Assembly (NCBI RefSeq): GCF_014696225.1
Contig: NZ_JACJPV010000005.1
Span: 121,533-185,532 of the forward strand
Source of the DNA: Anabaena sp. FACHB-1237
GTDB taxonomy: Bacteria > Cyanobacteriota > Cyanobacteriia > Cyanobacteriales > Nostocaceae
Reading direction: 5' to 3'
Length of the DNA: 64,000 nucleotides
A program made the translations under genes and the position numbers. Under the pieces are notes generated by a model. That model did not search any database. It was not told the DNA's origin and was given only the letters and a program-made list of their open reading frames with translations. Within the stretch, counting starts at the first letter, position 1. Each line of letters opens with the position of its first letter. Shown in pieces: positions 37,522 through 47,175 of the stretch.

Positions 37522-40080
37522 TTAAAGATACATTTGGACATCCTTTTCATTAATGTTAGCAATATCTTCTAAAATCTCCAACCAAGCAGGTATAGCTAAT
37601 TCTGTTTCCACATCTTTTGTGGCCATATATCTGAGTAAATTTTCTTGCTTAGACAGATTTTGTAAATTTGGAATAATGCGATCTAAAATTCCTTTCATTT
37701 CCTGATTTACCTGTTGATTAATTTCATTGACATATTGGACTAAATGTAAACTAGCACTCGCAATAATCTCATCTCTTAATCTTAAAAGAAAAATTTGATG
37801 ATTATTAGCTTTTGGTGCAGATTGATTTCTTTCGGGAGACCAATCAAAAATTTGCCCCATTCCATGTTTTTCATCTTTTCTCGCTAGGGGAAAAATTAGT
37901 TCTGGATTAATACTTTGAATTTGGTTATTAATCTCCACAATAATCGCTTCTTTCCATTGTCGCGGATCACATCCTAACAACAAATGATAAAATAAATCAG
38001 CTTCTTCTGTGCCAAATTTATCCTCAATTTCTGCCTCCATCTCTGGTTTAACAATTGTTTGTAATTTCTCCCTTTCTAATGTAATCTTATGGGCTATATT
38101 GGTTAATAAATCTATCACTGCTTGCCGAATATGATCACTAGCAAACTGTTCTAAATCTTTGATAGTTTTTTCAAAAATTCCATAGAAATCATCGCTTTTT
38201 GTGGGCATACTATTATTAACTCTATTCCCCCGATCAAATAATTTACCAGCAGCACCTTTAGATTCCGTTAGGGTAATAGTACCATTTTGAACTTTATTAA
38301 ATAATAATGTCCACTGACTCCAATTTAAAATTCTCAATGTTAATTCATCTTTAATCACATCACTTACTGGTATTCCTCTTCTGTCTTTGAGTTGTTCTTT
38401 AGTAATATCTTTTTGCAGATTTCTGTAGGTTTTATCTAAACTTTCAATTGCGGCACGTAACTCAAATAAAAGCGGAGTATCTGCTATGGGTATTCCCTGT
38501 TGATGAATTTCTGCGATAATTTCTTTAAGATATTGTTGTTGTTGATAAATGATATCTGCCGATCTGCGGGCATCTTCATAAAGTTGTTTTAAACCATGAG
38601 TAGTAATATGATTTTGGATCAAATCTCGGAGTTTACTAATACCACCATCTTGGGCAAAATAACCTAATTGTCTACCTAATTGATTTCTGCCATCAACTGC
38701 TAATAAAGCCTCACTTAAATTACCCCATTTTTCCTGTAATCTTTTTGATCTTTCTAGATAATTAGGATAATCTAAATTTGCTAGAAATTCCTCTGAACCT
38801 GCTTTAATTTGGGTAGCACGTTTAGCTAATTCTGCCAACCCTAATAAGGGAGATAATAACACAATTCTATCTTTTTGATTCGTAAATGCTTCCCCAGCAT
38901 CAAGTATAGTTTTCAAAATTTTTAATCTTTGAAAAACTATATTAGTTTGTAAAGGTTGACCAGGGGTATTATGATTAATTAATAAATCTAATTCCCTTTC
39001 TCCACCTTCACTTTCTAATGGTAATTGATCAAATCTACCAATACCCACCAAAATTAAATCTTTTAAATCTTGTCCAGGGCGTTGTTGCTGCATCATAGTA
39101 AAGATTTTATTGGCGCGATCGCTCCCCGGTGACTTACCATTTAATAAAACTAAAATTGTCTGTACCTGTGCCAATTCTCGTAATGATAAAAACGTATCTC
39201 GCGCACCAGAATTAGCAGCCCCTAAACCCGGAAAATCTAACAGTACAAATTCCTCAGCCCCAGTCACATCCCAAATTTCCCGTGATATCTTAACTTCAAT
39301 ATCCACACGACGAATTAAAGGAAAACTATTTTGTAATAATTGACTTGCTAACTTTTGAGGTGCATTAGGTAAACGAATATGTACTGGAGGTAACTCATCA
39401 AAATATAAAGATTGAATGGCCATAGGCATTTCTGGCAATTCTAAACCCTGTTGGGCAGTAATACCATCAATTTGATAAAATCGTCCACATAAAGCCTCAC
39501 CATAGGCCTGATAAGACCTTAAAAATAATATTAACTCTCTAATAGAATATCGCAAATCCAAATTATTAGAACTGCGCCACACTTCCTCACACCAATTACT
39601 AATATCCTTACCACTTTTAATCTTAGTAACTTGTAAAGGACTCACTCCCACATCACTAGCGCGACGGTTAGCTTCTTTTAACATGAAATGTAGACATTCA
39701 TTCACACCTTCATGAGATAAATATTCCACCGTGTAATTATCTACTTGAGTCGTGGCAAAACCATCTTGAGGTTTAATATGAATTGCCGTCACATTACCCG
39801 TAGTAGGATTTTCACTCACAGGTAAAGCATCAGCATAACCAATTAAACTACCTAATAATAAACTTTTGCCACTACTAAATTCTCCCATAATGCCAATTTT
39901 CACCGGAGAGGAAGCCAACTCCACAGTTTTCTGTGCGGCCTCTCTTAAACGCACCAAGCAGTCATCAAGGTTAGTGGGTATCCAATCTTCCTCTTGAGAA
40001 GGTTTATGTGGTACAGAGTCAATTTTTCGCAGAATAAATTCCCCGTACTCTTTCAATTTTGCTAATTTATCCAGTTCCAT
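37522..40080 (-). CDS. Dynamin-like large GTPase (SrfC-like)
   Basis: 852 residues. G1 is MGEFSSGKSLLLGSLIG (Walker A GEFSSGKS, residues 66-73). A G2-type threonine lies in PTTGNVTA, G3 is LLDFPGLGAANSG (residues 281-285), and a G4-like segment GIGRFDQLPLESEG has D in place of the usual NKxD order. A large helical region follows (GGISKLRDLIQNHITTHGLK, ADIIYQQQQYLKEIIAEI), as in dynamins and the SrfC family of similar size. No transmembrane span is evident. It is the first gene of the leftward set with the actin/Hsp70-like ATPase (96 bases downstream). Membrane remodelling or effector roles are possible but not shown. Confidence 0.85.
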   Translation of the reverse strand: MELDKLAKLKEYGEFILRKIDSVPHKPSQEEDWIPTNLDDCLVRLREAAQKTVELASSPVKIGIMGEFSSGKSLLLGSLIGYADALPVSENPTTGNVTAIHIKPQDGFATTQVDNYTVEYLSHEGVNECLHFMLKEANRRASDVGVSPLQVTKIKSGKDISNWCEEVWRSSNNLDLRYSIRELILFLRSYQAYGEALCGRFYQIDGITAQQGLELPEMPMAIQSLYFDELPPVHIRLPNAPQKLASQLLQNSFPLIRRVDIEVKISREIWDVTGAEEFVLLDFPGLGAANSGARDTFLSLRELAQVQTILVLLNGKSPGSDRANKIFTMMQQQRPGQDLKDLILVGIGRFDQLPLESEGGERELDLLINHNTPGQPLQTNIVFQRLKILKTILDAGEAFTNQKDRIVLLSPLLGLAELAKRATQIKAGSEEFLANLDYPNYLERSKRLQEKWGNLSEALLAVDGRNQLGRQLGYFAQDGGISKLRDLIQNHITTHGLKQLYEDARRSADIIYQQQQYLKEIIAEIHQQGIPIADTPLLFELRAAIESLDKTYRNLQKDITKEQLKDRRGIPVSDVIKDELTLRILNWSQWTLLFNKVQNGTITLTESKGAAGKLFDRGNRVNNSMPTKSDDFYGIFEKTIKDLEQFASDHIRQAVIDLLTNIAHKITLEREKLQTIVKPEMEAEIEDKFGTEEADLFYHLLLGCDPRQWKEAIIVEINNQIQSINPELIFPLARKDEKHGMGQIFDWSPERNQSAPKANNHQIFLLRLRDEIIASASLHLVQYVNEINQQVNQEMKGILDRIIPNLQNLSKQENLLRYMATKDVETELAIPAWLEILEDIANINEKDVQMYL

Positions 40081-40165
40081 AGAGTAGTCTTTAATTTGGA
40101 AGTTGTTTAATAAAGCTATCAGCAGTCAGCTATCAGCTAATTAATAGCTTATTCTGTATTTCATA

Positions 40166-40305
40166 GGACTTACGCAACACACCAAAAATCTGATGTAGGG
40201 TGTGGTTCGACAAACTCACCAACCACGTCAGACAGCATAAGTTATGTAAATAAACAGATTTTTGATATCTGACGCACCATACTAATGTTCCAGTTGCATA
40301 AATCC
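40166..40305. mobile_element. MITE-like element, family D copy 2
   Basis: Starts GGACTTACGCAACACACC and ends GTTGCATAAATCC, imperfect inverted ends. Inside are TGTAGGGTGTGG and ATCTGACGCACCATAC arms related to the GGTGCGTCA palindrome family. Compare 55823-55944, which is better preserved. Confidence 0.7.
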
Positions 40306-40763
40306 TGTTTAGATATCTAAGCTGAGAGTTTGCTAAATTAGGATATTACCTTTATTTGAGGTTTATAACACAAAATAGCAAAATTACCACTGTGCGTGCA
40401 ACAAGTGGTAAAAAATGATATAAAAATCATTTATGCCCTAAAAATGTGGTTTTTCATTTATTTGTTAAATGTCGTATTTTTAACCATAGGATTCTCAAGT
40501 TTTGACTATTGATCACTAATAGTTTTTAATTTTTTAAGCAATTTATCTAAAAATCCTGGTTGTTGATGATAACTTCATCTAAACTTAACCTATTTTTATT
40601 TAAACCTTAAATTTTTAGTTATTTAATACTTGGTTAAATTCACTTTTTGCTGCAATTATTTTTACCCCCAAACCCCTTGGAGTGACAAGGCTTGGGGATT
40701 ACTTGTTATAATACAGCTGTTAGCCGTCAGCTATCAGCTATCAGCTAAGAATAAAAAACTGAC

Positions 40764-40867
40764 TAAGCTGTTGTGCCTTTAACTTGAATAATTAATATAA
40801 GCAAGATGCTTGTGCTACTGCAACTTCAGGTTTTTTAATTATACAGTGAGTGCTGCACATTAGCTTA
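40764..40867. mobile_element. MITE family B copy 5 (reverse orientation)
   Basis: 104 bases from TAAGCTGTTGTGCCTTTAAC to GTGCTGCACATTAGCTTA, the reverse complement of copies 1 and 3 with few differences. Confidence 0.87.
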
Positions 40868-40906
40868 CTAACTCCCTGAGATCCTGACTCTTACCTTAAT
40901 GTATAT

Positions 40907-40932
40907 GTTGATAGTTGATAGTTGATAGTTGG
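40907..40932. repeat. Heptamer tandem repeat (GTTGATA)n
   Basis: Three full copies of GTTGATA plus a partial one. Short tandem heptamer repeats (STRR) of this sort are characteristic of heterocystous cyanobacteria. Confidence 0.75.
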
Positions 40933-40975
40933 TGATTGGGTAAAATATAATTCCCCTGACTGCTGACTGCTAATA

Positions 40976-41015
40976 AATAAAGCCTTATAACCATTTTTGG
41001 CTATAAGACTTTATT
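40976..41015. terminator. Terminator-like inverted repeat without an obvious upstream gene
   Basis: AATAAAGCCTTATAACCA / GGCTATAAGACTTTATT stem (imperfect) with T-rich flanks on both strands. On the minus strand it lies ~370 bases beyond the 70-residue gene; it could end that transcript or an unannotated RNA. Confidence 0.45.
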
Positions 41016-41183
41016 TTGTTCCCATGAACAACCAAAAATCAAAACAGAAATCAAACGAAAAATCCAGCTTTTATCAACAAAATTATCAGGGGGCAATTTA
41101 GCAGAAAATGCTGAAATTGCCAATAAGTAAGTCCAATAGCCTTTACTTACAAACAAAAGTTAAACCTCATTCAGTAGGTTTTC

Positions 41184-41333
41184 ATGAGATTTTTCACAAG
41201 TGCAGAACATCTATTTGACATTCCTTTTTGTGGTCTAACACAACGGATTTTGTTACACAAAGTTACTAATGACCGATGGATAGTTGATAAACTGAATGAG
41301 GATTTTTCAAAACAATGTTCTCAGGGCAAGTGA
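41184..41333 (+). CDS. Possible 49-residue protein
   Basis: ATG 41184 to TGA 41331-41333, MRFFTSAEHLFDIPFCGLTQ followed by RILLHKVTNDRWIVDKLNED. Composition is protein-like, but there is no clear ribosome-binding site and I recognise no family. It could be a remnant of a larger gene in this decayed region. Confidence 0.3.
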   Translation: MRFFTSAEHLFDIPFCGLTQRILLHKVTNDRWIVDKLNEDFSKQCSQGK

Positions 41334-41387
41334 TTTTTATTCACCTGTTTGGTAAATGAATTTAACACCTTGGACTACTAGCAGATG

Positions 41388-41600
41388 CTAGATTTCACCG
41401 TTCACTTGTCTTTGGTGAACTTGATCTGCTAAATCTTGACGACCCTGATCATCTAATCTGTCAATTGCCAACATGCCCATCAAGATAACCTCTTTTAAGG
41501 TTAAGCGGGTGGAATGTGCCTGTTTTTGCACAATCTCTTTAATGATGGGACTTACGCCGATTGCGGTACTTGCTCTAGCCACTTGAGTAAAAGGAAACAT
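41388..41600 (-). CDS. Small hypothetical protein (70 residues)
   Basis: MFPFTQVARASTAIGVSPII then KEIVQKQAHSTRLTLKEVIL, MGMLAIDRLDDQGRQDLADQ and VHQRQVNGEI. Likely helical and soluble, with a hydrophilic C-terminus. No strong ribosome-binding site is visible before ATG 41600; the internal ATG giving MGMLAID is possible but would cut most of it. It has no close neighbour on its strand. I do not recognise the family. Codon composition looks coding. Confidence 0.55.
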   Translation of the reverse strand: MFPFTQVARASTAIGVSPIIKEIVQKQAHSTRLTLKEVILMGMLAIDRLDDQGRQDLADQVHQRQVNGEI

Positions 41601-42190
41601 TTAACGACTTCGGACAAATAGTAACATCTTTAGGAAACTTAGTAAACATTCCTCGAACTTATTTGCTTATATTTTTATAATTCTTTACTTGTTTAAGCAA
41701 AAGTACAAATAGCTTTAATTTTAGATGCTCGCAAGTGGCTTCAGCCTATATATAGTAGGCTTTTTAGTACTTTAAGAGTTGCATTGAAAGTTGACAGATA
41801 GCTACATTTACAGACTAAAACAAAGACTATTCGCTGCTACTTATAGATAGTAGTTCATAAATATGACATAAATAAACATATCTATGATTTAACATAGATT
41901 AATTGTAAAACCGTTATTATATAAGTTTATGGCCTATTATTTTTGTCTATTTAAGAATACAGATATTAATACTGAATAATTTTATATTAAACTTTCTTAT
42001 ATTTTTTCCTATCATTCAACAATCTTATTTATCATCCGCCAAAAGTAGGAAAGTTAGGAGGGAGTTCTGGGTTCTGGGTTTTGGGTGCTGGGTGCAGAGT
42101 CAGTAGGGGTTTAGCAGTGATCATTGGTGTCAACTTAACGGTATAGCTTCCCAAATTTGCTCGTACTGACCTAGCGATCGCTATCGCTAG
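41601..42190. other. Gene-free stretch with orphan hairpins
   Basis: Very A/T-rich. It has a terminator-like hairpin at 41743-41766 and a HIP1-containing palindrome at 42168-42193. A G-rich run of GGGTTCTGGGTTTTGGGTGC type lies near 42065. A frame covering 42032-42226 on the minus strand crosses only these repeats and I do not accept it as a gene. Confidence 0.55.
41743..41766 (+). terminator. Orphan terminator-like hairpin
   Basis: AGCCTAT / GTAGGCT stem with loop ATATA followed by TTTT on the plus strand. No plus-strand gene ends nearby, so it may end a small RNA transcribed from within 41600-41740, or be a relic. Confidence 0.4.
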
Positions 42191-42193
42191 GTC
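42168..42193. repeat. HIP1-containing palindrome
   Basis: GACCTAGCGAT / ATCGCTAGGTC, 11-base arms around CGCT; contains GCGATCGC. It marks the 5' edge of the GDSL-like remnant, possibly the point where the gene was cut. Confidence 0.7.
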
Positions 42194-42600
42194 AGCAAGA
42201 AGGACATTCCGCGCTATTTTTCTCAAAATAAACCAGAGGTAATTTATTTGATGGTGGGTATTAATGATTTACGAAAGGTTGCTACTAATCAATCTATTTT
42301 ACAAAACTATCAATATATTATTAAACATTTATGTTTTTCTTATACGCAAAGTCAAATAGTTATACAATCTATTTTACCTGTGCGTTATCAAAAAGTTGCT
42401 AATAGTCGTATTTGTCATATCAACTCTCAACTTTATATCATTGCCCGTCAAGAATTGGTTAATTATCTTAATATTCATAGTATATTCATAGTTGGTTGTC
42501 CGATGGTGATAGAAATATGCAAATGGAATTAACTAGGGATGGATTAAATCTTTATCAAGCAAGTTATAAAGTTTTCCAATTAGCACTGTATGAAGTTTAA
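42191..42600 (+). pseudogene. Remnant of a GDSL/SGNH hydrolase, 5' truncated and frameshifted
   Basis: The frame from 42191 reads through NKPEVIYLMVGINDLRK, the block III (GxND) signature of SGNH hydrolases, then YIIKHLCFSYTQSQIVIQSI LP, and reaches HSIFIVGCP. It then goes out of frame near 42500. A second frame supplies DGDRNMQMELTRDGLNLYQA SYKVFQLALYEV to TAA at 42598-42600, containing the DGLNL segment equivalent to the catalytic DxxH block. The DGxH histidine is Asn here. The N-terminal GDSL block is absent, and a palindrome sits at the break. So this gene is dead by truncation, frameshift and probably active-site loss. Confidence 0.8.
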
Positions 42601-42711
42601 TATAGAGTAGCAGCTTTATAAGCAAGATCATTCAGCAGGTGTTTATCACTGCTAAACCAGTACAAGGAGTGAGGAGTCAGTTTTTTTATTCTTAGCTGAT
42701 AGCTTTAAGTA

Positions 42712-43524
42712 TCAATTATTTTGTAATACCCGATTTAATTTACCACTTTTATAACCTTCTAAATCTAAAGTTACATACATAAAACCCAGATTTTGGAATG
42801 CAGAAACTAAAGCAGGTAAGTCTGTATTTGTGACAAATTCCGTAATTTTTTCCGGTGAAATTTCAATTCTAGCAGTATCATTTTCTGAACGTACCCGCAA
42901 ATTTTGCCAACCTAAATTTCTTAAATAAATTTCCGCTCTACCCACTCTTTGTAACTTATTTATGGTAATTTCTTCACCATAGGGAAAACGTGAACTTAAA
43001 CAAGGTTGTGCTGGTTTATCCCACCAAGAAAGTCCTAATTGTTGGGAAATTTGTCTAACTTCTATTTTAGTAATTCCTATTTCTGCTAAAGGCGATCGCG
43101 CACCTCTTTCTTTTGCAGCTTGAATACCTGGACGATAATCTTTTAAATCATCAGCATTTACACCATCTACCACATAAGGATACCCTAATTTAATCGCTAA
43201 TGGTTTGAGAGTATCGTGCAATTCACTTTTACAAAAATAACATCTATTCACAGGATTAGAAGTATAATGAGGATTATTCATTTCTTGAGTTTCTACAACT
43301 TCATGTTTGATACCAATCATTGCAGCTTGAATTTTCGCATCTTCTAATTCTTCAGGTAATAATGAAGGAGAAACAGCAGTTACAGCTAATGCGCGATCGC
43401 CTAATACATCATAAGCAATTTTAGCCACTAATGCACTATCAACTCCCCCAGAATAAGCAATTAAAGCCCGATCTATCTCTGTAAATAATATCTTTAATTG
43501 TGCTAATTTTTCCGTGAACATCAT
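42712..43524 (-). CDS. larE: LarE-type ATP-dependent sacrificial sulfur transferase
   Basis: 270 residues from ATG 43524 (MMFTEKLAQLKILFTE); ATG at 43530 or 43521 are alternatives. PP-loop ATPase signature ALIAYSGGVDSALVAKIAYD (SGGVDS), NRCYFCKSELHD with two cysteines, VVDGVNADDLKDYRPG, and WDKPAQPCLSSRFPYGEEIT with a further cysteine. LarE adds sulfur to pyridinium-3,5-biscarboxylic acid mononucleotide, making the nickel-pincer cofactor of lactate racemase and related enzymes. No other lar gene is in the window. The in-frame extension upstream of 43530 is unlikely. Confidence 0.92.
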   Translation of the reverse strand: MMFTEKLAQLKILFTEIDRALIAYSGGVDSALVAKIAYDVLGDRALAVTAVSPSLLPEELEDAKIQAAMIGIKHEVVETQEMNNPHYTSNPVNRCYFCKSELHDTLKPLAIKLGYPYVVDGVNADDLKDYRPGIQAAKERGARSPLAEIGITKIEVRQISQQLGLSWWDKPAQPCLSSRFPYGEEITINKLQRVGRAEIYLRNLGWQNLRVRSENDTARIEISPEKITEFVTNTDLPALVSAFQNLGFMYVTLDLEGYKSGKLNRVLQNN

Positions 43525-43975
43525 TCTCATAAAACTCAATAACAATATTATAGCACTTATAGCACTCACCGAGCCAGGAGTTAGCAATTAGTACAATTAT
43601 TCGCTTTTAACCGAGTATCTTCTTTTAGATGATGTTTTTAAAAGTATTGGGTAAATTACCTAGATACACAGGAGAAGTCTACTTGCGTGGACTAATCAAA
43701 AAACAAAGAATTTTAACAGGACTAACTGCAATTTATGATTGCATTTACTTTACAAACATACTCTTATACAAGAGATTTATTTCCTGGCTAATATCACAAT
43801 TCAGCTGTTATTGGTGAATTAACTAGACAAATAAAAAATAACTTATTTAATCATAAATATGCAAACAATGGTTTTTATATTAATCTATAAAAGAGTTTTT
43901 TCATACTTCACTTTGCTAATAGATATTTGCCAATAAACTAATATAGTATATATTTTTAAATTCGTTAACTCGCCT

Positions 43976-44262
43976 TTAGAGGATGTTTGTAAAGTCTAAA
44001 TTAATACTAAAATAGGCGATTATAAATCTCGTCTACAAAGATAAAACTTTTCTAAGCAGGTTAAAATCCGATTTATTTTTTATTAGTCCACGCAGGTGAA
44101 CTTTGTTTGTGTAGTAGCAAATTACAGCAGTTTCCGTTATTATGAGATACAGATGTTAATGATAAAACTCTTGTAACACAGGCATCTTGCTGTGTTCATA
44201 GTGTACCTCATGTAGATGGAATGTGCTGTATATTCGCCCAATACTTTCAAAACATCCTCTTA
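43976..44262. mobile_element. Non-autonomous element E, carrying a nested MITE C
   Basis: Left end TTAGAGGATGTTTGTAAAGT, right end ACTTTCAAAACATCCTCTTA; the reverse complement of the right end differs from the left at only three or four of 20 bases. Size ~287 bases, or ~180 without the nested copy. No transposase frame inside. The ends look like those of insertion sequences with GAGGATGTTT termini, so it may have been mobilised in trans. Confidence 0.75.
44123..44230. mobile_element. MITE family C copy 3, nested in element E
   Basis: 108 bases, TACAGCAGTTTCCGTTATTA to GGAATGTGCTGTA, close to copy 1 at 34229-34336 along the whole length. Its position inside element E means E inserted first. 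Confidence 0.85.
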
Positions 44263-44568
44263 GGCAAAATAAAAGCGAGACAAAAATTGTGGTTGATGTA
44301 CCTGAAAATAACTGTAAGGCAATATAGTAGTAACCGAGTAAGAATGATACATGAAAAAATAAATATGATAGATAAGATAAAGTTGATAGATTGATTATAG
44401 TGGAAAATATAAATTAGGTGTATTCTAGGTGTATTCTATATTGATTTTTATAAAACCCGTCTGATCTGATTTCGATAATCTTGTGTCAAGGTTAATTAAA
44501 GGTTCAGTCTGAAATTTTTTGTCAGCTTAACTTTTTAGCATTACAGCTATTATTTTCTTGAAATTTCC

Positions 44569-47175
44569 ATGTCAACTCTTGTCATTGTTGAATCTCCAAC
44601 CAAAGCACGTACCATTCGTAACTACTTACCTAACAACTATCGAGTAGAAGCGTCTATGGGTCACGTCCGCGATTTACCACAGTCTGCTAGTGAAATTCCA
44701 CCAGCCGTTAAAGGCGAAAAATGGGCGCAACTAGGAGTTAATGTAGAAGGTGAATTTGAACCAATTTACGTTATTCCAAAAGATAAGAAAAAGATTGTCA
44801 GTCAATTAAAAGATGCTTTGAAAGAAGCAGATGAATTAATACTGGCCACAGACGAAGATAGAGAAGGTGAAAGTATAAGTTGGCACTTATATCAACTGCT
44901 TAAACCTAAAGTTCCTACAAAGCGGATGGTATTCCATGAAATTACCCAAGAAGCTATTAAAAAAGCACTAAAAAATTGCCGTAACATTGATGAGCAGTTA
45001 GTTCGCGCTCAAGAAACTCGCCGCATCTTAGATCGTTTAGTAGGATATACCCTATCTCCCTTATTATGGAAAAAAATTGCTTGGGGACTATCCGCAGGTC
45101 GAGTTCAATCCGTAGCAGTGCGATTATTAGTTAATAAAGAACGTCAACGTCGAGCCTTCCGAGAAGGTTCATATTGGGATTTGAAAGCCAGTTTACTCCA
45201 AGAAACAAGCCCCTTTAGCGCGGTTTTAATCACCCTAGCAGGCACAAAAGTAGCGACAGGCAGCGATTTTGACCCTAACACCGGACAAATAGCCGCAGGA
45301 CGCAATGTAGTTCTATTAAATGAAGCACAAGCCCAAGCCCTGAAAGAAAGGTTGGAAGGGAAAAATTGGACGGTTAATGATGTGGAAGAGCGTCCTGTAA
45401 CTCGCAAACCTGCACCACCATTTACCACATCCACATTACAACAAGAATCAAACCGAAAATTAAGACTTTCGGCACGAGATACAATGCGAATTGCTCAAAA
45501 CTTGTATGAGCAAGGTTATATTACCTATATGCGAACTGATTCTGTACATCTATCTGACCAGGCTATATCCGCAGCTCGTAGTTGTGTAGAACAGAAGTAT
45601 GGCAAAGAATATCTTAGCCCTCAGCCTAGACAATATACTACTAAGTCTAAAGGCGCACAAGAAGCTCATGAAGCCATACGTCCTGCTGGTAGTACCTTTA
45701 GAACCCCCCAAGAAACAGGTTTAAGTGGCCGAGAATTTGCCGTTTATGATTTAATTTGGAAGCGTACAGTAGCATCTCAAATGGCTGATTCCCGTCAAAC
45801 TCAAATTACAGTACAATTACAAGTTGAAGATGCGGGTTTTAGAGCATCTGGTAAACGTATTGACTTTCCTGGATTTTTACGCGCCTATGTAGAAGGTTCG
45901 GATGATCCTGAAGCAGCTTTAGAAGATCAAGAAATTATTCTTCCTCCATTAAAACAGGGAGAGCATCCTAATTGTACAGAGTTGGAAGCTATTGGTCACG
46001 AAACTCAACCTCCAGCAAGATACACAGAAGCAACCCTTGTCAAAACTTTAGAAAGTGAAGGTATTGGTCGTCCTAGTACCTACGCCAGTATTATTGGTAC
46101 AATCATTGACAAAGGTTACACTCAATTAGTTAGTAATGCTTTAATTCCTACCTTTACAGCTTTTGCTGTGACAGACTTACTAGAAAAACATTTTCCTGAT
46201 ATAGTTGATCCAAGTTTTACGTCAAAAATGGAACAAACCCTCGATGATATTGCTGAGGGTGAAGTGAAATGGCTGCCTTATCTTCAAAAATTCTATCTTG
46301 GTGAACAGGGTTTAGAAACGTTAGTTAGAGAACAGGAAAGCCTTATTGATGGTACAAGAGCCCGTACTGTAGAATTAGAAAACCTGGCTGCTAAAGTCCG
46401 TATTGGTAAATTTGGTCCATATTTAGAAGTGGAAAATGGCGATACTGTAGTTACAGCTTCTATTCCTAAAGATGTCACACCTGCTGATCTTGACCCTAGA
46501 CAAGTAGAAATACTTCTCAAGCAGAAAACAGTCGGACCTGATGAATTAGGTCGTCACCCCGAAACAGGTGAAACAATTTACGTTAAAATAGGTACTTATG
46601 GACCTTACATCCAATTAGGTGACAAAACCGAAGAAAACCCTAAACCCAAACAAGCATCTTTACCTAAAGGTGTGACACCAGAAACAGTTACATTGGAGAT
46701 GGCTGTAGGCTTGTTATCTTTACCTAGATATTTGGGAACTCATCCTCTGACTGGAGGTAAAGTCCAAGCGAGTTTAGGTAGATTTGGTCCTTATGTAGCT
46801 CATGATCAGGGTAAGGAAGGTAAAGACTATCGTTCTCTAAAATCTAGTGATAATGTATTAACAATTTCTTTAGAGCGGGCATTAGAGTTATTAGCAGAAC
46901 CAAAAAAAGGTAGATCCACTACAAAGAGTAAAACTAAAGCCGCATTACGAGAATTAGGTAAACATCCTGATGACGATGGTGATGTTAACATTTATGATGG
47001 ACCCTACGGACCATATATTAAACATGGTAAAACCAATGTTAGTATTCCCGAAGGTGAAACTGTAGAAGGTATTACTTTTACAAAAGCTTTAGAATTATTA
47101 TCAGCTAAGGCCAGTACAAAAACAACTCGCAAAACAGGAACTAAGTCAACAACTAGGAAAAGGAAGGAAGGTTAA
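44569..47175 (+). CDS. topA: DNA topoisomerase I (type IA)
   Basis: 868 residues. The Toprim domain starts [20 protein letters not shown] and includes [17 protein letters not shown] (DxDxE-type acids). The catalytic tyrosine is in [12 protein letters not shown] (Tyr320, like Tyr319 of E. coli). [13 protein letters not shown], the [13 protein letters not shown] block and a full type IA core are present. The C-terminus has no four-cysteine zinc ribbons but several repeated units of the [20 protein letters not shown] and LGKHPDDDG type (GPY repeats), plus a lysine/threonine-rich tail, as in other cyanobacteria. It relaxes negative supercoils. No operon partner. Confidence 0.97.
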   Translation: MSTLVIVESPTKARTIRNYLPNNYRVEASMGHVRDLPQSASEIPPAVKGEKWAQLGVNVEGEFEPIYVIPKDKKKIVSQLKDALKEADELILATDEDREGESISWHLYQLLKPKVPTKRMVFHEITQEAIKKALKNCRNIDEQLVRAQETRRILDRLVGYTLSPLLWKKIAWGLSAGRVQSVAVRLLVNKERQRRAFREGSYWDLKASLLQETSPFSAVLITLAGTKVATGSDFDPNTGQIAAGRNVVLLNEAQAQALKERLEGKNWTVNDVEERPVTRKPAPPFTTSTLQQESNRKLRLSARDTMRIAQNLYEQGYITYMRTDSVHLSDQAISAARSCVEQKYGKEYLSPQPRQYTTKSKGAQEAHEAIRPAGSTFRTPQETGLSGREFAVYDLIWKRTVASQMADSRQTQITVQLQVEDAGFRASGKRIDFPGFLRAYVEGSDDPEAALEDQEIILPPLKQGEHPNCTELEAIGHETQPPARYTEATLVKTLESEGIGRPSTYASIIGTIIDKGYTQLVSNALIPTFTAFAVTDLLEKHFPDIVDPSFTSKMEQTLDDIAEGEVKWLPYLQKFYLGEQGLETLVREQESLIDGTRARTVELENLAAKVRIGKFGPYLEVENGDTVVTASIPKDVTPADLDPRQVEILLKQKTVGPDELGRHPETGETIYVKIGTYGPYIQLGDKTEENPKPKQASLPKGVTPETVTLEMAVGLLSLPRYLGTHPLTGGKVQASLGRFGPYVAHDQGKEGKDYRSLKSSDNVLTISLERALELLAEPKKGRSTTKSKTKAALRELGKHPDDDGDVNIYDGPYGPYIKHGKTNVSIPEGETVEGITFTKALELLSAKASTKTTRKTGTKSTTRKRKEG

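Larger units (their letters stand above)
40081..41183. other. Gene-poor, repeat-rich stretch
   Basis: No gene I can support. Contents: tandem TCAGC/AGCTAT motifs (40120-40150 and 40720-40748), family D element (40166-40305), MITE B copy 5 (40764-40867), a GTTGATA heptamer repeat (40907-40932), a block shared with 61844-61900 (GGTGATTGGGTAAAATATAA) and an inverted repeat at 40976-41015. The promoter of the GTPase gene must lie in 40081-40160 or within the family D element. Confidence 0.65.
43525..44568. other. Gene-free stretch upstream of topA, with nested elements
   Basis: Holds element E with a MITE C copy inside (43976-44262). GAAGTCTACTTGCGTGGACT and AGTCCACGCAGGTGAACTTT, motifs typical of dispersed cyanobacterial repeats, occur at 43676 and 44089. 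A frame at 43629-43817 runs across the first of these and is probably not a gene. The topA promoter should lie in 44265-44568. Confidence 0.6.

Noticed and set aside
42032..42226. Minus-strand frame of 64 residues
   Set aside because: It lies across palindromes and G-rich repeats, has no ribosome-binding site and overlaps the GDSL remnant.
43629..43817. Plus-strand frame of 62 residues
   Set aside because: Runs through a dispersed repeat (CTACTTGCGTGGACT) and a low-complexity tail; no family features.
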